Counted from the stretch's first letter, positions 26,363 to 37,225 are shown. The stretch: DNA of 64,000 bases from Fimbriimonadaceae bacterium (GCA_019638775.1 JAHBTD010000001.1:1178001-1242000), one strand, 5' to 3'. The notes: generated from the letters alone by a model not told the origin. Made by a program: numbers and translations.

Positions 26363-29300
26363 ATGAAGCTGCTTACCCGCTTTGCTGGCTGGCTCACCCT
26401 CGTTGCCCCCATCCTGATATTCACTTTTTGGGGTGCAACCTACGTGTTTGCCTGTTTCGACCAGTTGCTCTCCCCTGGCAAGCCGCTTGATGTCTCCATA
26501 CCCACCCGCTCTGGCGACCTCCGGCTCAAGGCTGATCGCTACTCCATCAGTATTTGGCAAGGGGCTCTCATCGCCGACAAGGTGAGGATTTATGAAGCCG
26601 ACGGAAGCCTCCTTGCCGGAGCCGACCGCCTGACCGCGACGATGCCCGGCTCAGACCAACAGTGGAATGGGCCCGTAAACGTTCGCGTGCGCGGGTTGCA
26701 GGCCGTGCTCAAGCGCAACGCCGATCGCAGCTTCCCCGCCCTGAACTATCTGCCTGAGTCCACCGACGAACCGAGCACAACCCCGTTCTCCGTCGAGATC
26801 GAAGGGGCAAAGCTCACCGTAGAAGATGACGCCGATGGCGGGCTCCTCACCGGCGAATACAGAATCGGCTCTGCAAAAGTGGAGGGGCTCGGAGAGCAGT
26901 GGGTCGCCAAGCTCGACCTCGCCCGTTCGGGAGCCGCCGGTTCCATCCTCGCCTCGCTTCGGCAAGATCCAAGCTCCGCCCTCGTCGCCGAAGTGGAGTT
27001 CCTTGATGCCCAAGGCGCTGACATCGTGGGCAAACTCGCAGGCATTGAAGACTTTAAAGACGAAGAGTGGCCCCGGCTCATTTCGGCAAAAACACTTATT
27101 CTGAACGGTAAGGCCACCCTCATCTTCCCCAAAGATGGTGACTGGACAATGAAGTCAAGGCTCGATGTCCAGGCGCGTGGAGTGGCTTACGGCAAAGATT
27201 GGCAAGCGCAAGAAGCAAACTTCCTCGGTGAAGTTCGTGAGAGTGGCGCTACCGGTCAAATCAAAGCGGTCGCTGGTGGACAGCCCGCCAACTTCGACGG
27301 TCGTGCCGACTGGTCCGGCGACCTGCAGATCGCAGGCCGAGCCTCGGCAAGAGTCGCAAGCCTAAGCCGTTTGCCCGCAAGCCTCCGTAAAGATATCCCC
27401 GCCGGAGCCGACTTCAGCGATGCCTCTTTCGAGGGTTGGGTGGGTTATCACGCAAAGGATGGACCGAGCCTCACCGGCGAGGTGAAGGCGGCTGCCCTCC
27501 AGTGGCAAGACGAATCGCTTCGCTCCCCACGGGCCGATCTTGGCTATGCAAACGGCAGGCTCGTCGCCGATGTTCGCGGAGGTTCGGTGCTGGGCGGCAC
27601 GACGTCTGGAATCCTACAGTACGAAGAGAAGACGGGAAAGCTAAGCGGCGAACTTGACGTCAGCAATATCAACCTCTCCAGCGTCGGAAAGAAATATCTC
27701 GACCGAGGCATGAAAGGCACTGGGCAAGTCTCTGTACTTCTCAACGGCACCACGGATGCCCCTCTTATCGAACTCCGCGCCCACGGGCTCGGCAGTGTCG
27801 TCATCGCTGATAACCGCTACTCGCCGACATCGAATATCGAGTTCGGCGGAATGTTCACCGAAGCGGGCCTGGACATACGACGCCTCAAGGTCTACTACGG
27901 AGAGACTGCCGCGATGCTCACGGGGCAGTGGGACGCCAAAGACGGCAAGCTCTCAATCGATGGCAGCGTACGTCGTTTGCAGCTCGAAGACTGGCTTGAG
28001 AACACAACCGGAACCGCCAACGCAGAGATTACAATCGCCGGAACCGCCGAGAAGCCGGAGCTATCCGGATTCGCCGAGGTTTACGCCGCGAAGATCTACG
28101 ACTACGCACTCCCCTTCGCGAGCTCTGATTTCGTCATCGAAAAAGATCGTGTGCTTGCCAGCGATATGCTGCTCACCCGAGGCGCATCAAAGGTTCGGGG
28201 TGAGGTGGCATACGCTTTTGAGAGCGGCAAGCTCGACGGCACCCTTTCGGGTGAATCCATCCAGCTTGCCGAATGGGGCCCTGAAGAGATATCTGGCCTC
28301 GTCGACTTCGATAAAGCCAAAGTCGGTGGAACTCTCGAACACCCCCGCGTTGAAGGAAAGCTTCTCGTCGAAGCTCTCCTTCTGCACAGCGTCCCGCTGG
28401 ATTCGGGCGAGGCTACTGTCGTGCTTGACGGCAAGACGCTCGACGTTCTTTCCCTCAGTATTCAAGGTGACGCTGGAGCGGCAACTGGTAAAGGCTTCTA
28501 CAACTTGGAGACGCAGAGTGGACAGTTTGAGGCGACTTGCGACAAGGTCGTCCTCGCAGAAGTGTTGCCCGAACTCCCCGAGCAAACCCAGATCGACGGC
28601 ACCCTCCGACAGGTCCAAGCCGTTGCCACCATTCAAGACGGCAGAATCTCTGTGGCTACCGCCGAGGGAACCGTCAGCGCACTCAGTATCAACCGCACAC
28701 CGTTGGGGCAGGGGCAGTGGTCGGCAAGAATCGATGGGGACGATTATTCGGCCTCGGCAACCATTGGTCAAATCGACGCATATATAGAAGCTAACAATTT
28801 AAAGTACAACATATCGACGAAAGCGACCTCGGGCGAGGTCTACGTCAAGGGCTTCCCCGTTCGTGATCTCTACCGGCTGGGCAGACCCTATGTCACCGTA
28901 CAATCCGGTCAAGCCGCGCCCCCTAAATTCGAGATGCCTGCCGCGCTCATAGAGCAACTTGACCGGTTCCAGGGCACGCTCAACGCCGGTCTCATCCTTT
29001 CGGGAACGCTCGATAGCGTCAATATCGAGTGCCCCGACCTCACGCTCGAAAAAATGGAGCTTGACGGACAGACCGCCGGAGAGCTTGCCACTGCGTTCGT
29101 CCGCAAAGACCAGGTCTGGAATGTCGAAAAGTTCACGTGGAAAGGTGGCCCCGGAAACCTCACAATCACCGGAACAGTCGATGAGCACGGCGAAATGGAC
29201 CTTGACGGCGAAGTCAAGAACTTCAAACCGGCATGGCTCGCCACCGTTTTGAGGGATTTCCCCACCATCCCCGGCGAAGCCACGATGTCGTTTATCGCCA

Positions 29301-31006
29301 CCGGGCCGACCCAAAGCCCCGTCATCCACGCCAGCTTCGATGGTGAGATTGTGGCGGAGCGGGTCGCAAGCGCTGCGCTCGCGGGTGAAGAAGCCATCGC
29401 CGCCGAAACCAAAACCGGACGAGCGCCTCTTGGGTTGGTCCTCGACACCATCGAAGTCGAACAAGGCTCCATCACAGCCCAGGGTCGACTCAATTACGGA
29501 GGTTTCCAAGGCCGGATTGACGCCAAGGTACCGTTCGAATATCCCTTCACCATCCCCGAAGATCAGCCGATCTTTGCCAAACTCGACTTCGGAAAGCGAA
29601 GCTTGACCGAACTCAAAGAGCTGATTCCCTCGCTCGACGAGAAGCGAACGCAAGGCGAAGCGACGGCATCGCTCACGATCACTGGCACAAAGGCCGATAT
29701 CGTTGTCGATGGGTCGGTCCTCGTCAATGCCAAAGCTCTCGCCATCGATTCGATGCGAACTTATCTCACAGACCTTAATGCATCGGTAAAGATTGACGAG
29801 GACAGACTTCAGCTCAGCGCCACCGCACTTAGCAGTCGGGCTTCTTCCAACAAGAGCCAGGGCAGCGTTGACGTCGTTGCCGTAGTGGGTCTAAGTGAGC
29901 TCACTCAAGCCCTCTCCGCATCGCCCGACCTCGATTCCATCCCCGTGGATGCCAACGTCAAGCTTGCCAACTTTGCCGTTAGCGAGGACCTGCAAGAACG
30001 GATTGGTGGAAAGTCAGAGCCCCGGCTAAAAGGATCGGGAACGGTTGATGGAGAGGTCTTCGTTGGAGGAACGCTAGGAAACCTAGTGATCCAAACCAAC
30101 TCCCCACTGATCCTCTCAAATGTCGACGGCACGTTCATCAGTTCGTTCGAGGGTGGCGCGTATCAAGAGCCCTCCCCCAACGCTCCCAAACTCGGCATCG
30201 ACTTTGTGGTCGGCTCTGCCTCCAAGCCCGCCGACGTCAACGTCTCGAACGCGGTTTTTGCCATGTATGGTCAGGGCCGTATCGAAGGCACAACCGAGCA
30301 GCCCGACGCCCGCGCAAATCTGACGCTCTCATCAGGGACGATCCGCCTCCCCAACGCCCGAGTGATGATGGACGACGGCGGTACGATGCGGTTCATCTAC
30401 AAGGGTGGCCGCCCTGACCAAGCTGAGACGCGTCTGGATGTGGACCTCACCGGACGGACGAGCTTATCCGCACGAAGCTCAACGGGACTTGTCGAGCGAT
30501 ACGAAATCCGAATCGCCGTAACCGGAAACCTCCTTGAGCCGGAGGGGCAGCGTATTCTCGCCACCAGCGAACCCGCCGACCTCTCCCAGCAGAAGATTCT
30601 CGCCCTGCTCGGGCAAAGCCAAATCTTTGAGAACCTCGATCCAGGAGCGGATTCTCAGCAGCTCCAGCGCCAACTGCAAGAGGCTCTCGCTGGTGTGGCG
30701 CTGCCGGTCGTCTTCGACGCTGTTACAGGTGAACTGGCCCGCAGCCTTGGTCTCGACTTCCTTAACTTCGAGTACAACGGATACGAAGGCGCTGTGGTTG
30801 CCTTTGGAAAATCGCTCGGCAGAAATCTCACCCTGCAAGGTCGACGACAGCTGCAAGACCGCCCTGGCGAGATCATCCGGTACGACCTCAGCCTTGTCTA
30901 TCGCCCGTTCCAAAGGAGGGGCTCTTTCCGAAACGTCTCCTTCACAGCTGGAATGGATCAAGATAGGCCCTACAAGATCGGCATTGAGTACACGATCCGC
31001 TTCTAA
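26363..31006 (+). CDS. tamB: TamB-like translocation/assembly module protein (AsmA-like superfamily)
   Basis: A 1547-residue envelope-spanning protein. One N-terminal membrane anchor (WLTLVAPILIFTFWGATYVF) is followed by more than 1300 residues of repetitive beta-strand sequence typical of the lipid-transport groove of TamB/YdbH proteins. The C-terminal DUF490 domain (about residues 1250-1547) includes GTIRLPNARVMMDDGGTMRF, ILALLGQSQIF and the ending FGKSLGRNLTLQ...YTIRF. It is thought to carry phospholipids between the membranes. AGGGAGG lies about six bases before the ATG. It heads the cluster with bamA, ompH, a lipoprotein and lpxD; a TamA is not present, so BamA may be its outer-membrane partner. 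Confidence 0.9.
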   Translation: MKLLTRFAGWLTLVAPILIFTFWGATYVFACFDQLLSPGKPLDVSIPTRSGDLRLKADRYSISIWQGALIADKVRIYEADGSLLAGADRLTATMPGSDQQWNGPVNVRVRGLQAVLKRNADRSFPALNYLPESTDEPSTTPFSVEIEGAKLTVEDDADGGLLTGEYRIGSAKVEGLGEQWVAKLDLARSGAAGSILASLRQDPSSALVAEVEFLDAQGADIVGKLAGIEDFKDEEWPRLISAKTLILNGKATLIFPKDGDWTMKSRLDVQARGVAYGKDWQAQEANFLGEVRESGATGQIKAVAGGQPANFDGRADWSGDLQIAGRASARVASLSRLPASLRKDIPAGADFSDASFEGWVGYHAKDGPSLTGEVKAAALQWQDESLRSPRADLGYANGRLVADVRGGSVLGGTTSGILQYEEKTGKLSGELDVSNINLSSVGKKYLDRGMKGTGQVSVLLNGTTDAPLIELRAHGLGSVVIADNRYSPTSNIEFGGMFTEAGLDIRRLKVYYGETAAMLTGQWDAKDGKLSIDGSVRRLQLEDWLENTTGTANAEITIAGTAEKPELSGFAEVYAAKIYDYALPFASSDFVIEKDRVLASDMLLTRGASKVRGEVAYAFESGKLDGTLSGESIQLAEWGPEEISGLVDFDKAKVGGTLEHPRVEGKLLVEALLLHSVPLDSGEATVVLDGKTLDVLSLSIQGDAGAATGKGFYNLETQSGQFEATCDKVVLAEVLPELPEQTQIDGTLRQVQAVATIQDGRISVATAEGTVSALSINRTPLGQGQWSARIDGDDYSASATIGQIDAYIEANNLKYNISTKATSGEVYVKGFPVRDLYRLGRPYVTVQSGQAAPPKFEMPAALIEQLDRFQGTLNAGLILSGTLDSVNIECPDLTLEKMELDGQTAGELATAFVRKDQVWNVEKFTWKGGPGNLTITGTVDEHGEMDLDGEVKNFKPAWLATVLRDFPTIPGEATMSFIATGPTQSPVIHASFDGEIVAERVASAALAGEEAIAAETKTGRAPLGLVLDTIEVEQGSITAQGRLNYGGFQGRIDAKVPFEYPFTIPEDQPIFAKLDFGKRSLTELKELIPSLDEKRTQGEATASLTITGTKADIVVDGSVLVNAKALAIDSMRTYLTDLNASVKIDEDRLQLSATALSSRASSNKSQGSVDVVAVVGLSELTQALSASPDLDSIPVDANVKLANFAVSEDLQERIGGKSEPRLKGSGTVDGEVFVGGTLGNLVIQTNSPLILSNVDGTFISSFEGGAYQEPSPNAPKLGIDFVVGSASKPADVNVSNAVFAMYGQGRIEGTTEQPDARANLTLSSGTIRLPNARVMMDDGGTMRFIYKGGRPDQAETRLDVDLTGRTSLSARSSTGLVERYEIRIAVTGNLLEPEGQRILATSEPADLSQQKILALLGQSQIFENLDPGADSQQLQRQLQEALAGVALPVVFDAVTGELARSLGLDFLNFEYNGYEGAVVAFGKSLGRNLTLQGRRQLQDRPGEIIRYDLSLVYRPFQRRGSFRNVSFTAGMDQDRPYKIGIEYTIRF

Positions 31007-31226
31007 GGACCCATACGACGAAACGCAGTCAGGCGTGAATAGTCCAATCCGCGAAGGGTGAGAACGCCACGAAGTTCCAAGCTGGAAGCGCAAAAAACGC
31101 CCCCATTTTTGGATTTCAGGAGAATCCCGAGTGCGCCAGAGCGTACACTTTGCGGAGATACCGGTAGGCTTTCTTGCTATGCTAAGCGAGTGGGCTAGGA
31201 TTGCCCAATCAAAGGATACACACAGG

Positions 31227-33101
31227 ATGACTAGCAACGGATCAGCCCGAGCCATCAGCGTTTCTCTACTTCTGGTGACGCTACCTTCGGCCTTTGCGCA
31301 GAGCGAAGCCACAATCACCAAGGATTATGCGTTCACGCAAAACTCACGGGTTGCGCAAGCCAACAACGTGATCACCCAGATTGAGATCAAGGGTTTGGTC
31401 AACGTTAATCAAGAGATCATCGAAGCCACGATGCGCACGAAGGTGAGTCAGCCTTACATCGTCTCGCAGCTTGAAGCCGACAAGCGAGCGATTGAGGACC
31501 TGGGCTTCTTCCAAGCCGTTGACGTTCGCGCACGTGAGCAGGGCGACGGCTCTTGGATCGTCACCGTCGAAGTCATCGAATACCCAAAGATCAAAGAGAT
31601 TAGGGTCGTCGGAAACAAAGCGGTCAGCACCGAAGAGATTCTCAAAGTCCTCGAAACCGCGCCCGCCCTTCCCGTCATTCCCGGAAACCTTTTCAACTTA
31701 AAATCGGTACGCGCCTGCTCAGAAGGCATCCGCAATCTGTACGCCAAGAAAGGCTTCTTTGGACAAGTTGACGTCTTTGGGCCGCTCTCTGAAGCCCCCG
31801 AAGTCATCAACGTCCAGATCATCGAATTGACGGTCAACAGCGTATCCGTACAAAACGCAACTCGCACAAAGCCAAGCGTTCTCAACAAGCTCATTCGCAC
31901 CCGACCCAACGAACCGTTCAACGCCAACAAGTGGCGAAGCGACCTCCTCCGGCTCTACAACACGCAGTGGTTCGAGAAAGTAGACAGCCTTGAGAGAGCG
32001 ACCGACGATATCGGCCGCGTGGACCTTATCGCCGATGTCAAAGAGCAGCGAACCGGAATCATCAACTTTGGTCTTCAGCTCGACCCCAGAAACAACATCG
32101 CAGGGTTTGGACGCTACACCGATACAAACTTCAAAGGTTCGGGCCAAACCGTAGGCATCAGCCTGCTCCACGGATCAACCGGCGGAGCCAGCGTTGACCT
32201 CGACTACGCTAATCCGTTCATCGACAATCGTGAAACGAACTTCTCGGCCTCGGTCTATAGCCGCGTTCTCTTCCGATTCTCCGGTGTCGGCTTTGGTGGA
32301 AACGACACGCCCACAGAAGACAACCGATTCTACGAGAGACGCACCGGAACGACGATTGCGATCACCCGCCCGATCAAGTCTGGCGGAACATCATACTTCT
32401 CGACCGCTTTCCGGTTTGAGAACGTTGTTTCGAACAACCTCGACGACCTCAACCAAAACACAGGATTCATCCAACAGGACGGAGACGTCGCCTCCATCAT
32501 CTTTGCCGTGACGCGTAACCGTCGAGACACCGATATTGAGCCCTCACAGGGCGACTATCTCCGGGTCTCGCTGGAGCCGCTCTACAGCAACATCACAAAG
32601 ATTGGGGGCGATGCATTGAACGACAACATCCTCGGCTCCAACTTCTCGTTCAAGACAAGCTTGGAATACCGAAAATACTGGTCGCCGCAGCCAGCAAGAA
32701 CGAAGCTGGACGATCCTCGCAGAGTCGTTGCCTTCCGAGCCCGTCTCGGAGCCATCAGCGGTGAAGTGCCGTTCTTCGAGCAGTTCTTCGCCGGTGGAGC
32801 AGACTCACTCCGCGGCTATCCCGACGATCGCTTCTGGGGCAAGTATTTTGCGAACGCGACTGTCGAGTATCGACACCCCATCCAAAAAGCTTTCAATGCA
32901 ATCCTTTTCGTCGACTACGGCAGCGTTTGGGGCGGATACGGTTCCGTGAACGACTTCACCCAAACCAAGCGCCCAGACTTCCAGTTGGGCTACGGAATTG
33001 GATTTAGCTTCCGATCTCCGCTTGGTCCCATTCGACTCGACTTTGGTTTCCGCCAGGGCGGAGGCAGCAGAACGCACTTCCAGATCGGAACGTCGTTCTA
33101 A
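31227..33101 (+). CDS. bamA: Outer-membrane protein assembly factor BamA
   Basis: A 624-residue Omp85 protein that inserts beta-barrels into the outer membrane. The signal peptide (ISVSLLLVTLPSAFAQ) is followed by POTRA domains beginning at ITQIEIKGLVNVNQEII, KIKEIRVVGNKAVSTEEI and VNSVSVQNATRTKPSVL, i.e. three recognisable rather than the proteobacterial five. The barrel then starts near GIINFGLQLDPRN. The strand motif with L-R-G-Y (GGADSLRGYPDDRF) and the C-terminal aromatic signature GTSF are intact. The start at 31227 is chosen over an ATG 96 bases earlier because it places the signal peptide properly and has AAAGGA about ten bases upstream. Confidence 0.93.
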   Translation: MTSNGSARAISVSLLLVTLPSAFAQSEATITKDYAFTQNSRVAQANNVITQIEIKGLVNVNQEIIEATMRTKVSQPYIVSQLEADKRAIEDLGFFQAVDVRAREQGDGSWIVTVEVIEYPKIKEIRVVGNKAVSTEEILKVLETAPALPVIPGNLFNLKSVRACSEGIRNLYAKKGFFGQVDVFGPLSEAPEVINVQIIELTVNSVSVQNATRTKPSVLNKLIRTRPNEPFNANKWRSDLLRLYNTQWFEKVDSLERATDDIGRVDLIADVKEQRTGIINFGLQLDPRNNIAGFGRYTDTNFKGSGQTVGISLLHGSTGGASVDLDYANPFIDNRETNFSASVYSRVLFRFSGVGFGGNDTPTEDNRFYERRTGTTIAITRPIKSGGTSYFSTAFRFENVVSNNLDDLNQNTGFIQQDGDVASIIFAVTRNRRDTDIEPSQGDYLRVSLEPLYSNITKIGGDALNDNILGSNFSFKTSLEYRKYWSPQPARTKLDDPRRVVAFRARLGAISGEVPFFEQFFAGGADSLRGYPDDRFWGKYFANATVEYRHPIQKAFNAILFVDYGSVWGGYGSVNDFTQTKRPDFQLGYGIGFSFRSPLGPIRLDFGFRQGGGSRTHFQIGTSF

Positions 33102-33137
33102 TTAGGATTCATGAGAATAAGTTTCAAGGATAAAGCT

Positions 33138-33776
33138 ATGCAGAACAGTGGATTTATGAAAATGGGCTGGGTTGTTGCCGCAGCGATGGGAGCCGTCGTG
33201 CTCTTCAGCGGTTTCCAGGACAACACAAACAAGATGGGGGTCGTAAACCTCGCCACCGTCTTCAACGACAGCGAGTTTGGCAAGAAGCGCAAGATCGAAG
33301 GCGAAGCCCTCAAGCAAGCCCGCGAGGGCCTTCTTGAGTTTCTCGACACGTATCGTGTGATGACCATCGAGCAGGCGCAGAGGATTCGCGAACTCAGCCT
33401 CAAGCCGACGGTCACTGCCGCCGAAAAGGCCGAGCTTGAGCGCTTAAAGGCTGACGTGATCGCTGCCGACAAGAAGGCAAAGGAATACAGCCAGAAGGCC
33501 AGCCTCACGCCTGAAGAGCGCCAACTGCTGATCGAATACACCAATCGCAGCCAGCAGATCATCGAGCTCGCAAACCGCTGGCTCCGCGACTTCACCCAAG
33601 AACTTCAAACGTGGGACGACAAGACCCGCACCGAAGGACTGGATAAGACCCGCGTCGCCATTCAGCAAGCCGCAAAGCAGCAGGGCTACTCGATCGTGCT
33701 CGATGCGAGCATCGCTCCTTATGCCGCAAACGACATGACGGATGCCGCGCTTAAAGCGATGAATGCGAACAAATAA
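33138..33776 (+). CDS. OmpH/Skp-family periplasmic chaperone
   Basis: A 212-residue exported protein. A membrane-like signal segment (MGWVVAAAMGAVVLFSGF) precedes MGVVNLATVFNDSEFGKK, the strand that starts the OmpH/Skp fold. Two long helices of charged residues (about 75-165) form the tentacle coiled coil, and VAIQQAAKQQGYSIVLDAS closes the fold. It holds unfolded outer-membrane proteins for BamA. AAGGA lies seven bases before the ATG at 33138; an ATG at 33111 is less favoured. It follows bamA by 36 bases and overlaps the next gene by 14 bases. Confidence 0.88.
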   Translation: MQNSGFMKMGWVVAAAMGAVVLFSGFQDNTNKMGVVNLATVFNDSEFGKKRKIEGEALKQAREGLLEFLDTYRVMTIEQAQRIRELSLKPTVTAAEKAELERLKADVIAADKKAKEYSQKASLTPEERQLLIEYTNRSQQIIELANRWLRDFTQELQTWDDKTRTEGLDKTRVAIQQAAKQQGYSIVLDASIAPYAANDMTDAALKAMNANK

Positions 33777-34779
33777 ACTCGCCATCCTGGGAATATCGAT
33801 CTTGGCCGTCGGCTGCACATCGCAGAAGCCGACGGCCTTCGTCGATTTAGAGGCCGCGGCCTTGGCAGAGGCTCAGGTCGCCGCCCTCACGCCGACAGTT
33901 GTGGACGGCACCTCCGGATGGTCGGTGAACCGCGAGGTCGGAGCCGCCGAAATGGGCGCTGAGCAGTTGGCAGCAAGAACAAACACCGACGCCATCCGCG
34001 AAGCCCGTGCCGCCATCGAAAAGAACCTCGCCGACGCCAAACGTTCCGCCACCGATAGGCTCTTCCGGCACTACCTCAAGCAGGTCACGCAGTTCAGAAA
34101 GGACGAGACAAAGAAGATTGAGGAAGAGCACGACCTCACGCTTGCCAAAGCGGACGAACGCATCAGTGTCCTCCTCCACGAGCTTGCCGAAAAGCGACAC
34201 CCGCTCGTCGACGCCATCAACCCCTACACCGGATTTCCCCCACCCGCGCTCGAAAAGTTCTTGACGACCGAAGACGCTCCCCCCGCAGTCAAAAAGCTCA
34301 TGCTCTCCATCCGTACAAAGCTGGAGAAGATAATTGAGCTGGATAACGAGTTCGCTGCGAACAAGGCCGCCATCTATGCCGACGCCCGCAGTCAAGCTGC
34401 CCAGCGCCGAATCGAAATGGAGATTGAAATCCAAAACCGGATCGACGAACTGCAGCAGCAGGCAAAAAAGGAAACGGAGCAGATCTTTGAGAAAGACCAG
34501 AACCTGTACGAAGGAATCCTTGTCTCACGCCCAGGACAGGCTTCCAGAGGTCTTCCCGCAACGAACGACACCATTGGACTAAGTGTCCCTTCCACGACTC
34601 TGCCAAAATGGAGCGCAGAAGCTCCCAAAACGGAAGAAGTAAGACGGAGCGAGATGGAGCGCGACCTCAATATTTTCCTTTCCGTACGCAACTACGAGCG
34701 CACGACAGACAGGACTGTAGGCGTCGATCTCACAAAGGACTTTATCGAATGGAGAAGAGAACGCCGCCTTGGACGCTAA
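33763..34779 (+). CDS. Coiled-coil lipoprotein in the envelope cluster
   Basis: A 338-residue protein with a lipobox (ILAVGC, Cys18), so it should be lipid-anchored. The mature part is nearly all charged helix ([50 protein letters not shown]), predicting a long coiled coil, with a final Arg-rich end. It may be a second, membrane-tethered OmpH-like factor, but no family motif is clear. Its start overlaps ompH by 14 bases and its end overlaps lpxD by 31 bases, so the three are co-translated and probably act in envelope assembly. Confidence 0.72.
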   Translation: MRTNKLAILGISILAVGCTSQKPTAFVDLEAAALAEAQVAALTPTVVDGTSGWSVNREVGAAEMGAEQLAARTNTDAIREARAAIEKNLADAKRSATDRLFRHYLKQVTQFRKDETKKIEEEHDLTLAKADERISVLLHELAEKRHPLVDAINPYTGFPPPALEKFLTTEDAPPAVKKLMLSIRTKLEKIIELDNEFAANKAAIYADARSQAAQRRIEMEIEIQNRIDELQQQAKKETEQIFEKDQNLYEGILVSRPGQASRGLPATNDTIGLSVPSTTLPKWSAEAPKTEEVRRSEMERDLNIFLSVRNYERTTDRTVGVDLTKDFIEWRRERRLGR

Positions 34780-35783
34780 GCCAAGTCGCCCTGATGGTTC
34801 AGGGCGAACTGCACGGACCGCCTGACGCGGTGATCGAGTCTCCTGTTTCTGCTGGAGACAGTCACCCATGCGGCATCACCTTCGCCCAAGACGACCACTA
34901 CTTGGAGCTTGCCGAAGCCTCTTCTATCGCTGCCGTGATCGTGGGCAGACAGATGGCAGCAAAACGCGTCCCTTACATCCGCGTTGACAATCCCAAGGTC
35001 GCATTCCTGGGACTCCTGCAGAACTGTGATTCGCCCACAAGGCTTGACCAGGGTATTCACTCAACCGCCGTGGTCCACCCCTCTGCCAAGATTGCACCCA
35101 CTGCACGGATCGGAGCACTCGCTGTCATCGCCGAAGGCAGCACCATCGGGGATGACACCGAGATCTACCCCCACAGCTACATCGGCGCGAACTGCAAAAT
35201 TGGCTCGGGCGGAACGATCCACGCAAATGTATCGATCTACGCCAACACCGAGATTGGGGACCGCGTCATCGTCCACAGCGGTACGGTCATCGCTTCCGAT
35301 GGTTTCGGATTTGTCTTCGATGGCAAACGCCAAATCAAAGTCCCCCAAATCGGACGTGTGATCATCGGCTCCGACGTCGAGATTGGGGCGAATACAACCA
35401 TCGACCGCGCCACAACGGGAGCGACGGTCATCGGCGATGGCGTGAAGCTCGATAACCAAATTCAGATCGGACACAACACAACGGTTGGCGATCACACCGT
35501 CATCGCTGGAGGAGTCGGAGTTGCTGGCAGCGTACACATTGGCGCGCGAAACATTATCGGCGGAGCAACCATCTTCCGCGACCACGTCAGCACCACCGAC
35601 GATGTGGTCCTCGGCGGGGCAACTGGTGTAGACCGAGATATCACCGAGCCCGGCATCTATTTTGGGCAGCCTGCCCAGCCGATCAGCCAGGCCAAAAGAG
35701 TCTTCCTGCTCATCCCAAAACTCCCCGAGCTCTTCAAACGTATCCGTGACCTCGAACGCAAAGTCGGCAAGGGCAACGACTAA
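34749..35783 (+). CDS. lpxD: UDP-3-O-acylglucosamine N-acyltransferase
   Basis: A 344-residue enzyme of lipid A synthesis that N-acylates UDP-3-O-acylglucosamine using acyl-ACP. The N-terminal UDP-binding domain (residues 1-100) has [12 protein letters not shown]. It is followed by a long left-handed hexapeptide beta-helix ([40 protein letters not shown]), with the catalytic His in [18 protein letters not shown] (about residue 242). A C-terminal helix ([15 protein letters not shown]) completes the trimer. The start at 34749 gives the normal N-terminus; upstream residues in the same frame belong to the overlapping lipoprotein gene. It shows that the organism makes lipid A. Confidence 0.94.
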   Translation: MEKRTPPWTLSQVALMVQGELHGPPDAVIESPVSAGDSHPCGITFAQDDHYLELAEASSIAAVIVGRQMAAKRVPYIRVDNPKVAFLGLLQNCDSPTRLDQGIHSTAVVHPSAKIAPTARIGALAVIAEGSTIGDDTEIYPHSYIGANCKIGSGGTIHANVSIYANTEIGDRVIVHSGTVIASDGFGFVFDGKRQIKVPQIGRVIIGSDVEIGANTTIDRATTGATVIGDGVKLDNQIQIGHNTTVGDHTVIAGGVGVAGSVHIGARNIIGGATIFRDHVSTTDDVVLGGATGVDRDITEPGIYFGQPAQPISQAKRVFLLIPKLPELFKRIRDLERKVGKGND

Positions 35784-35806
35784 GCGCAACAGCCCACCCC
35801 ACTTGT

Positions 35807-37225
35807 CTAAGGCGCTTGATTGAGAAGCACAATATCAAGTCGCGTGGCAGGATTATAGGAGTTTCCAGCGACCCAAAGGTTGCCGCTTGTGGCCTGAAGG
35901 ATATCGACAGCGTGATCGCCTTCACCAGCGGCACTTTGGTACTTCGTAACACCGAGGATGTTCCCGGCCCCGTTAAGCTTCACGGTGACGATGGACTCAG
36001 TCTCAAACGTCGTCCCAAACGCTAAATCCCAGCATGCACCCGTTGCATATATGAAGCCAGCTGAACTGACCATAATCGCCTCTGGCTGGTCCGGGCCAGG
36101 CACAGGCCCCGAGTATCGGGTGGTCCATGACAAAACGCCAGTTGAAGAAACCTTTGCTATAAGGAAGTCGTCGCCCGTTCCACCGCTGCTTGGGGGTCCT
36201 CCGTAAGAGTTTCCGAGCAAAATGACGTTGTTCGACGAATCAAGACACATTGAGATGCAAATCTCAGCTTTATCCGACCCACCATCAACGACAGTCGCCC
36301 ACTGCTGCGTTCCGGACGCATTGTATTTGACAGTGAACATGTCTGTCTGCGAAACCAAGACTCCGCTTAAATCCGGCTTCCAAGTAGTTCCAGCAATGTA
36401 AACGTTGCCTGTGGCATCAATCTGAAGAGACGTGGTGCACTCTCTGCGACCATTTCCACTGTCGTAGATCGCGGCCCACAAAACGGCACCGGCTGAACTT
36501 ACTTTTGCCACAAGTGCGTCTTCGCCGGAGCTTCCAGTCGCCATCGCTCCGCCGACGCATACATCGCCATTGGATAGAACTGCAAGCGCCGAAATAGTGT
36601 CATCCCCCAAACCGCTATCAAACACGATTTGCCAGAGAAGCGTCCCTGCTGAACTCAACTTAATCAGAAAAAGATCTGTTCCCGTGGCCGTCCTGCGTTC
36701 ACCTCCGATGTACAGCGTTCCTCCTGGCCCAACTGCGGCTGTGACTGGAGAATCCTCAACGTTGATCCCAGAATCCCAGCTAAAGGTCCACTGGAGAACC
36801 CCTCCTGAGGAGTACTTACGAGCAAAGACATCGGTGCCCGATACGGGATGAGGGGCGGCGCCAACTAGGTATGGGTTATCTGAAGAGTCTATGACGACTT
36901 GAGTCCCGTTATCGTAATTCGAGCCAGGTCCGTTGTAAGTTGCTTGCCATTGGAGGACACCGGCGCTACTGTATTTTGCAAGGAGCGCGTTGTACCTCTG
37001 CGCAGGAAGAGAAGGGTTTTCCGTAATCCCGGCTAGGTACACACTTCCTGCTGAGTCTCGAGCAATATCAACAACCTCGTCATGTGAAGTACTCGGCCCT
37101 ATGTAAACAAGCGCAGGCGGCACCGGAGCTGCTGAAGCCCTCTGCTGTGCGTAGCCCTTTGCAGAAGCTATCAAAGTACTAAAACAAGCTAAAACCGTGA
37201 ATGTTGCAGTAGTGAATCTTGTCAC
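35807..37225 (-). CDS. Exported beta-propeller (SBBP-repeat-like) protein
   Basis: A 472-residue protein with a signal peptide (TTATFTVLACFSTLIASAKG). The mature part is about eight repeats of roughly 50 residues built on D-x-x-G-N-V-Y-I-A-G-x-T ... F-x-V-K-Y-x-x-x-G-x-x-x-W (for example IDATGNVYIAGTTW, DMFTVKYNASGTQQWATV), as in SBBP/delta-60 propellers. Such proteins are cell-surface or extracellular; binding partners are unknown. The start is GTG 37225 with AGGGAG seven to eight bases upstream. It converges on lpxD (23-base gap) and is divergent from the Het-C-like gene. Confidence 0.8.
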   Translation of the reverse strand: MTRFTTATFTVLACFSTLIASAKGYAQQRASAAPVPPALVYIGPSTSHDEVVDIARDSAGSVYLAGITENPSLPAQRYNALLAKYSSAGVLQWQATYNGPGSNYDNGTQVVIDSSDNPYLVGAAPHPVSGTDVFARKYSSGGVLQWTFSWDSGINVEDSPVTAAVGPGGTLYIGGERRTATGTDLFLIKLSSAGTLLWQIVFDSGLGDDTISALAVLSNGDVCVGGAMATGSSGEDALVAKVSSAGAVLWAAIYDSGNGRRECTTSLQIDATGNVYIAGTTWKPDLSGVLVSQTDMFTVKYNASGTQQWATVVDGGSDKAEICISMCLDSSNNVILLGNSYGGPPSSGGTGDDFLIAKVSSTGVLSWTTRYSGPVPGPDQPEAIMVSSAGFIYATGACWDLAFGTTFETESIVTVKLNGAGNILGVTKYQSAAGEGDHAVDILQATSGNLWVAGNSYNPATRLDIVLLNQAP

